Shown piece after piece: positions 26,505 through 32,999 of a stretch of 32,999 bases of DNA. The notes under the pieces were generated by a model, which was given only the letters and a program-made list of their open reading frames with translations, was not told where the DNA came from and did not search any database. Source of the DNA: Candidatus Kuenenbacteria bacterium (GTDB taxonomy: Bacteria; Patescibacteriota; Patescibacteriia; UBA2196; GWA2-42-15); NCBI GenBank assembly GCA_012798565.1, contig JAAZMX010000056.1, positions 1 through 32,999 of the forward strand. The letters are read 5' to 3'. The first letter of the stretch is position 1; the number at the start of each line of letters is the position of its first letter. Both the position numbers and the translations under genes were made by a program.

Positions 26505-27398
26505 CTACAATATATCTATCTTGTCTTTATAGCCCTGAAACTTTATTGGATTCTTCTCTATACCGGTTAAAGTATTAAAAGCTTTCAGCGCCAGCGGTTT
26601 ATTTTTGTTTATTATAGCCGCCTCAATCAAATAGTCAAGCGCCAGAACATTCTTGGGCTCCAGCTCTACTGCCTTCACGAAATATTCTTCAGCCACGTCA
26701 GCATAGCCGGTCTTACGGTAACTAAAACCTAATTTGATATAAACCCAAGCCTCCTCGCAGCCATTTTTAATAATATATTGGCTCAACTGTTTTAGTTCAT
26801 CCCATTTCTTATTCGCCACCAAAAGTTCGGCCAATATCTTCTGAGCTGGCAAAAAATTTGGGTCGATTCTCATTACATGTCGATAGGTCTCCTCTGCCAA
26901 CTGCCATTCTTTACGGTTCATATAAATTTCCCCGAGCGCCATATAAACTTCCTTATTTTTGGGATTATCTTTCAAAATGTCAATATATTTTTCTTCTGCT
27001 TCTTCTAATCTTTTTTTCTTAAATAAATCTTGCGCCAGCTGGAATTTTTCCTGCCACTCATTATCCAATTTTTTTTCTTCCTTAATAATTGTCTTCTCTA
27101 TAATCATCCTTCTCGATGACCGTTCTATTTTTCTCCCTCTCACTACTTTTATTGCTTTGGATGCCGTTACCGATACTTTTTTGATCGTCGTCATCACCAA
27201 ACCAATCATCCCTCCAAAGAGACCGGACAACCTTTTGCGCAATTGCGATTCCAATAACTGCTTCTTAACTTCACTTTGCTTTTCTTTGGGAATCTCTTCA
27301 ACCGCAATTAATTTCAATTTAGCGGCCTTCTTGCTGACTAGATAAATAATTACCGCACCGCAAAAAACAATTATAATTATTAAAATAAAATAAATCAT
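26505..27398 (-). CDS. TPR-repeat protein with N-terminal TM segment
   Basis: N-terminal ILIIIIVFCGAVIIYLV; repeats AEEKYIDILKDNPKNKEVYMALGEIYMNRKEWQLAEETYRHVMRIDPNFLPAQKILAEL. Confidence 0.85.
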   Translation of the reverse strand: MIYFILIIIIVFCGAVIIYLVSKKAAKLKLIAVEEIPKEKQSEVKKQLLESQLRKRLSGLFGGMIGLVMTTIKKVSVTASKAIKVVRGRKIERSSRRMIIEKTIIKEEKKLDNEWQEKFQLAQDLFKKKRLEEAEEKYIDILKDNPKNKEVYMALGEIYMNRKEWQLAEETYRHVMRIDPNFLPAQKILAELLVANKKWDELKQLSQYIIKNGCEEAWVYIKLGFSYRKTGYADVAEEYFVKAVELEPKNVLALDYLIEAAIINKNKPLALKAFNTLTGIEKNPIKFQGYKDKIDIL

Positions 27399-28159
27399 AG
27401 CTCGTTGATATTTTCAACAATTTTAATTAATTTGTCCGCTTCTAAGCTATTATTCCCGACTATCACGCCAGTGGAAATATTGCCAACAATAAACTCCCTC
27501 ACGTTTTCTTCGTCTACACTTCCCCCGTAAATCACTTCGAATTTATCAGCTAACTCTGCCCCCATTTCCACGGCCGTGTGCACAATAATCTGCACGATGT
27601 GTTGAAATATCCCGTGATCAACTGCCTGGCCGCTGCCGATCACCCACACCGGCTCATAAGCAATGATTATCTTTTGTCCTTCCTTCAGGCTTATGTCTTC
27701 CAGGGCTCTAGTCACCTGACCAATAATAACTACTTCTGTTTTTTTCTCCTCATATTCTCGAAAGGTTTCTCCAACACATACAATTGGTATCAAATTATTC
27801 TTGAGTGCCGCTTCCACTTTACGATTCACATCTTCATCTGTCTCTCCCAATTTGCGTCTTTCTGAGTGTCCAATAATAGCATATTCACACCCTATCTCGC
27901 GTGCCACTTTCGGCGATATTTGGCCAGTATAAGCTCCGCTGTCATGATAAAAAATATTTTGCGCTCCCAACTTTATCTTACTGCCAGCCAAAATCTTTCC
28001 CACCTCGGCCAAAGCTGTCGCTGTTGGACAAAGCACCATCTCTGCCTGGCCGCCATCCCTATATTTACGCTTCACTTCCTTGGCCAAGGTTAGACTCTCG
28101 GCTTGGCCAAGTTTCATTTTCCAATTGGCAATTATGTATTTTTTCTTTTGCTTAGTCAT
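27395..28159 (-). CDS. tpiA: triosephosphate isomerase
   Basis: IIANWKMKL, GAQNIFYHDSGAYTGQISP, YAIIGHSERR, IAYEPVWVIGSGQ, VIYGGSVDEEN. Confidence 0.97.
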   Translation of the reverse strand: MTKQKKKYIIANWKMKLGQAESLTLAKEVKRKYRDGGQAEMVLCPTATALAEVGKILAGSKIKLGAQNIFYHDSGAYTGQISPKVAREIGCEYAIIGHSERRKLGETDEDVNRKVEAALKNNLIPIVCVGETFREYEEKKTEVVIIGQVTRALEDISLKEGQKIIIAYEPVWVIGSGQAVDHGIFQHIVQIIVHTAVEMGAELADKFEVIYGGSVDEENVREFIVGNISTGVIVGNNSLEADKLIKIVENINEL

Positions 28160-28255
28160 ATAGAAAAAACTTGTTAATAATTTTTTTCAATTATTATCTT
28201 TCTATTTTAGTTTGTCTCCAGCGTGTTTTGATCCCCGTATCGCCTTATCCTCTTT

Positions 28256-29131
28256 TTATTGGTCTTGCCACTGCCAGTTATCAAACACCCATTGCGACAA
28301 AAATTTATTCTGCTGAAATCTTTCCTCTTCCGAACCGGCTCCCAAAATTACCACCACGATATCACCGCCAATTTCTTGACCGCGCACCATATTAGCTAGA
28401 CAAAAACCCGCTTCTTCCGTGTATCCGGTCTTGCCTCCGACAATAGTCAAATAACTTTTGAGTAATTTGTTGGTATTTATTATTTTATGCCTTTCTCCAT
28501 TGATATTATCGAAAGTATAATCAGCCATAGTCAGAGCTTCCTTTATTTCCTCTTGCTGTAAAGCAAATTTTATCAGCTTGGCGACATCAATCGCCGTTGA
28601 TTGATTACCTTGATCCAAGCCGGTTGGTTCCACAAAAACACTGTTTTTCAAGCCCAATTCCTTTGCCTTACTGTTCATTCTGGCAACAAACTCATCATAA
28701 CTCAATTCCGTCGCCCTGGCCAACTCATAAGCGGCACTGTTAATTGAACCGATTAGTGCTACCTTAAATAAATCTTTCAGTTCTACCTCCTCACCCGGCT
28801 TCCAGACCACTTTGCCTCCATTACTTTTGTCGTCTTGAGTGATCCTTATTTTTTTATCCCAGGTCCTACTGTTCTCCAAAAAAACCAAGGCTGTCATCAA
28901 CTTGGTAATGCTGGCTATTGGCCTTGACTTAAAACCATTCTTTTGATAAAGAATCTTCTCTGTGTTCACATCCAAAACCAAAGCGCTCTCCGCCTCAATG
29001 ACTGGACCAAAACTGCCAGTGATCTTGCGTCTGGGAAAAATTTCCTGGTGGCTGGTCAAACCAATGATTTCAGAAACTGGCAGCGCCAGTTGGCTGGCGA
29101 TCAATAAACTGATTAGAAAATTAAACATCAC
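28256..29131 (-). CDS. D-alanyl-D-alanine carboxypeptidase (S11 family)
   Basis: RPIASITKLMTALVFLE (SxxK), INSAAYELA, VGGKTGYTEEAGFCLA (KTG). Confidence 0.93.
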   Translation of the reverse strand: MMFNFLISLLIASQLALPVSEIIGLTSHQEIFPRRKITGSFGPVIEAESALVLDVNTEKILYQKNGFKSRPIASITKLMTALVFLENSRTWDKKIRITQDDKSNGGKVVWKPGEEVELKDLFKVALIGSINSAAYELARATELSYDEFVARMNSKAKELGLKNSVFVEPTGLDQGNQSTAIDVAKLIKFALQQEEIKEALTMADYTFDNINGERHKIINTNKLLKSYLTIVGGKTGYTEEAGFCLANMVRGQEIGGDIVVVILGAGSEEERFQQNKFLSQWVFDNWQWQDQ

Positions 29132-29669
29132 TCTCTTCTTTATTGGCTAAAATTTCATTCAAAGACTCGGCGCTCGACAACTGCTGATAATTCGGCAACT
29201 CTTTTGGTGACATTACCCCCAGATGTTTCATGAAACTTGGAGTAATTTGATACTTTGTCTGCTCAATTATTTTATCTTCTTCGGTCTGCACCAGACCCTT
29301 AATAATTAGGTTGCGTAAAATCAGGCTACAATTCACCCCGCGAACTTGTTCCAATTCCATCTTGGTAATCGGCCCACGATAAGCGATTACTGTTAGGGCT
29401 TCCAGCTGAGGTCGAGTCAATTCTCCTTCTATCTCCTCTTTTACCAATCCTTCAACCAAATCTTTATTTCTGGGACAACTGACCATCTGCACTTCCTGGC
29501 CAACCGTCAAAATATTTATCCCGCTTTCTTCGCCGTTGTAATGAGCCTTTAAATTCTCCAATACCACCTCTATCTCTGCTTCCGACCGCTGACACAATTT
29601 GGCTATTTTTTTCAATTCAATCGGTTTATTCAAAACAAATAATATTGATTCTACTTGCGCTTTCAACAT
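29121..29669 (-). CDS. scpB: segregation and condensation protein B
   Basis: VESILFVLNKPIELKKIAKLC; RPQLEALTVIAYRGPITKMELEQVRGVNCSLILRNLIIKGLV. Confidence 0.95.
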   Translation of the reverse strand: MLKAQVESILFVLNKPIELKKIAKLCQRSEAEIEVVLENLKAHYNGEESGINILTVGQEVQMVSCPRNKDLVEGLVKEEIEGELTRPQLEALTVIAYRGPITKMELEQVRGVNCSLILRNLIIKGLVQTEEDKIIEQTKYQITPSFMKHLGVMSPKELPNYQQLSSAESLNEILANKEESDV

Positions 29670-29672
29670 AAG

Positions 29673-30377
29673 TTATTGATGACTTAAATTACTAATCTTT
29701 ATTTCACCAAAAATTTCTTCTTGTTCAATGGCCAAATGTCTTTGCTTATTGAGCTCCAAAATACCGAGAAAGCTGACCACGATCTCTGTCTTGCTTTTGG
29801 CCTTGGCCGCTAACTCATGCCAGTGAAAAAAATTTCTCTCGGCCAAAAGGTTTCTGATTTCCTCTATTTTCTCTTTAATGGAAATTACCTGCGCCAAAGT
29901 CTTTTTAGGCAGTCTGGATAAAGCATCCAATTCCCCGACGATCGCCTCCATTGCCAGTTTTAATTTATTAATGTTTAGTGTTCTTGGCGGTCTGAACTCC
30001 GCCCCCGCTATCACGCCCAAATACTCTGGCCGGCCATAAGCATAATGCCCGCCCGTCGCCATCTCTCCGAGTATCACGCTTGCTTCCAAATATTTTTTAT
30101 ACAGTTTCAGTTGCCGTTCCAAATCTCCCGCGAAGTCTTCTTCGCCCAAGGCCAACTCTGGTAAAAGTGCCCTGGACTTTATCACCAAAAGCCTGGCTGC
30201 AATTAATAAAAAATCAGCCAAAACGTCGGGCTTTTTATCAGATAAAGAATCAATATAACTGATATATTGTTCAGTCACCGCTGAAAGAGAAACTTGAGTG
30301 ATATCCAGCTCCTCTTGCTCAATCAATTTGAGTAACAAATCAAGCGGACCCTCAAAATTATCCACTTTTATTCGCAT
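29673..30377 (-). CDS. scpA: segregation and condensation protein A
   Basis: VDNFEGPLDLLLKLIEQEELDITQVSLSAVTEQYISYI; ADFLLIAARLLVIKSRALLP. Confidence 0.96.
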   Translation of the reverse strand: MRIKVDNFEGPLDLLLKLIEQEELDITQVSLSAVTEQYISYIDSLSDKKPDVLADFLLIAARLLVIKSRALLPELALGEEDFAGDLERQLKLYKKYLEASVILGEMATGGHYAYGRPEYLGVIAGAEFRPPRTLNINKLKLAMEAIVGELDALSRLPKKTLAQVISIKEKIEEIRNLLAERNFFHWHELAAKAKSKTEIVVSFLGILELNKQRHLAIEQEEIFGEIKISNLSHQ

Positions 30378-30386
30378 AATTACTTT

Positions 30387-30974
30387 TTATTTTTTCTTCT
30401 TATTCTTGGCTTTCGGCCCGGCAAATGACCCGATCATTACTCTTTCTAATTTTATAAAACCTGCCACCGGCATCTTGATGCTCTCGGTAAAACTGCCTGA
30501 AGAAAAAATCGCCTTTTCTTTTTTGCTGAAACCCTTATCCATAAAAACAGGCAATTTGTAAAACGAGCCAAAAGCCGACATCGCGCCAGCTCCCACTTTA
30601 AATTTATCCTTCATATCCTTCTCTTTTGGCAAGTCCGTCTTGGCGATTTTATTATAAATATCTATCACCGGCTTCTTGCCTTTCTCTGGCTTGCGCGCAC
30701 GCAACTCTCGGTTCAGCTTCACTGCCCAGTCACTGACCACCTTGCTTAATTTTTTAAGATCAATGTTCTTGTCCGCTCCGACCACCGCCAAGGCATAGGG
30801 TTTTCTGCCATCTTCAAACGGTTTATTGAATTTCACCAAAAGACTCTTGGCAATCTCGCCCAACTTCACGTGCATCGTTGCTGCCACGTCATAAGCTGTA
30901 TAAACTGTCCTGTGCTCTAGCAATTGATACTTGACCTTATTATCATTTAGATACTTTATCAATTTTTTATTCAT
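30387..30974 (-). CDS. YbaK/aminoacyl-tRNA deacylase family protein
   Basis: LEHRTVYTAYDVAATMHVKLGEIAKSLLVKF; GAGAMSAFGSFYKLPVFMD. Confidence 0.82.
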   Translation of the reverse strand: MNKKLIKYLNDNKVKYQLLEHRTVYTAYDVAATMHVKLGEIAKSLLVKFNKPFEDGRKPYALAVVGADKNIDLKKLSKVVSDWAVKLNRELRARKPEKGKKPVIDIYNKIAKTDLPKEKDMKDKFKVGAGAMSAFGSFYKLPVFMDKGFSKKEKAIFSSGSFTESIKMPVAGFIKLERVMIGSFAGPKAKNKKKK

Positions 30975-31035
30975 ATGCTTGTAATTTAATTTATCATTTT
31001 AATCTTATTCCCCTTACTTGGTTTACTTAACTTGC

Positions 31036-31407
31036 TTAATTTGCTTGCTGCTTTCCTAGTCTTAATTTTGCCTTTTGCCCGCCGCGGCTCGATCTCGACG
31101 AGACGGGCCTTTTTAGCGGAATTCTCATCTGTTCGCCCAATAATTTCTTCGCCACCACCCGGCCCTCAGGTGTAATCCTGATCTCTTTTATAAACTGCCT
31201 CTCGCTTGTTATCTCGCCAAAGCCTACTGCTAAATCTCTCTTTATTAATCTCTCTATGCTTTTGGTAATAATTTTTACCATCAATTCATTTTTGGGTGGC
31301 TTGGCTGTCTGGCTGTAAAAATCAACCAGGCTACCACGAAAAATCCTGCCATTTCTAGCGTTAAAACACTCTAATAATATATATTTCTGCAAAGCCGATA
31401 ATTTCAT
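31036..31407 (-). CDS. hypothetical protein, possibly winged-helix
   Basis: KLSALQKYILLECF ... IERLIKRDLAVGFGEI ... IRITPEGRVVAKKLL. Confidence 0.6.
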   Translation of the reverse strand: MKLSALQKYILLECFNARNGRIFRGSLVDFYSQTAKPPKNELMVKIITKSIERLIKRDLAVGFGEITSERQFIKEIRITPEGRVVAKKLLGEQMRIPLKRPVSSRSSRGGQKAKLRLGKQQAN

Positions 31408-31467
31408 AATTAGCTGATTTCTCCCCCTTTTTTGCTATTTTATTATATCACACCACCCCCAAACGAG

Positions 31468-31492
31468 CAAAAAGCGGGGTTTTATCCCCGCC
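31468..31492 (-). terminator. rho-independent terminator downstream of ahcY
   Basis: Minus strand GCGGGGataaaaCCCCGC followed by TTTTT. Confidence 0.75.
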
Positions 31493-31572
31493 ATTCATTA
31501 AAACAGTTTATTTCCCTTTATCTCTACTGTATTTCCGTTTATTTCCACTTTATACTTTTACCCTTTGCCTTT

Positions 31573-32850
<1,278 letters not shown>

Positions 32851-32999
32851 TTATTTAATTGTAAGAATCACGAGCGTTGTTTACATTATAGGGTAAAAAT
32901 TTTTAGTCCTCTAAAGGTGCTAAAATGGTAGATTTACCCTTACCTTATACAAAAAGTTGTTTAAGGGGCAATTAGGAGCTAATAAGCAAACTATAAACA

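Noticed and set aside
26297-26578. Plus-strand 93-aa ORF (RGPTPYHGVALPTELQR)
   Set aside because: Runs antisense through the tRNA-Thr and its partial copy; a typical spurious translation of a tRNA complement.

Overview
The window looks like a compact, mostly minus-strand bacterial chromosome segment with CPR/Patescibacteria-like character (short proteins, minimal gene set); that lineage is an inference and was not tested. Recognisable genes are map (cut by the window start), an Asp/Glu racemase-like gene, adk, three Nudix hydrolases, secA, a half-size MFS protein, murC-murG-ftsW, a SAM methyltransferase, a DUF4258-like protein, a transglutaminase-like protein, aspS, asnS, a SIMPL-domain protein, a DUF378 protein, a plus-strand uvrB-uvrA-uvrC cluster, a phage-holin-family membrane protein, tRNA-Thr(GGT), a TPR protein, tpiA, a D-Ala-D-Ala carboxypeptidase, scpB-scpA, a YbaK-like deacylase and ahcY. 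The most unusual signal is short palindromic or tandem repeats inserted in frame in coding genes. They are concentrated in uvrB/uvrA/uvrC, where one 48-bp element is shared by uvrB and uvrA at 47/48 identity, and one also splits a partial tRNA-Thr copy. Other items worth checking: a second, diverged copy of the UvrB C-terminal UVR motif just downstream of uvrB; an unannotated gene split at a 7-G run, whose second half ends in an ATGA overlap with the next gene; an AspRS that appears to lack the GAD insertion domain; a C-depleted G/T-rich spacer with a 73-bp near-palindrome, 9-bp tandem repeats and a G-quadruplex motif; and degenerate ~8-bp tandem repeats at gene boundaries.
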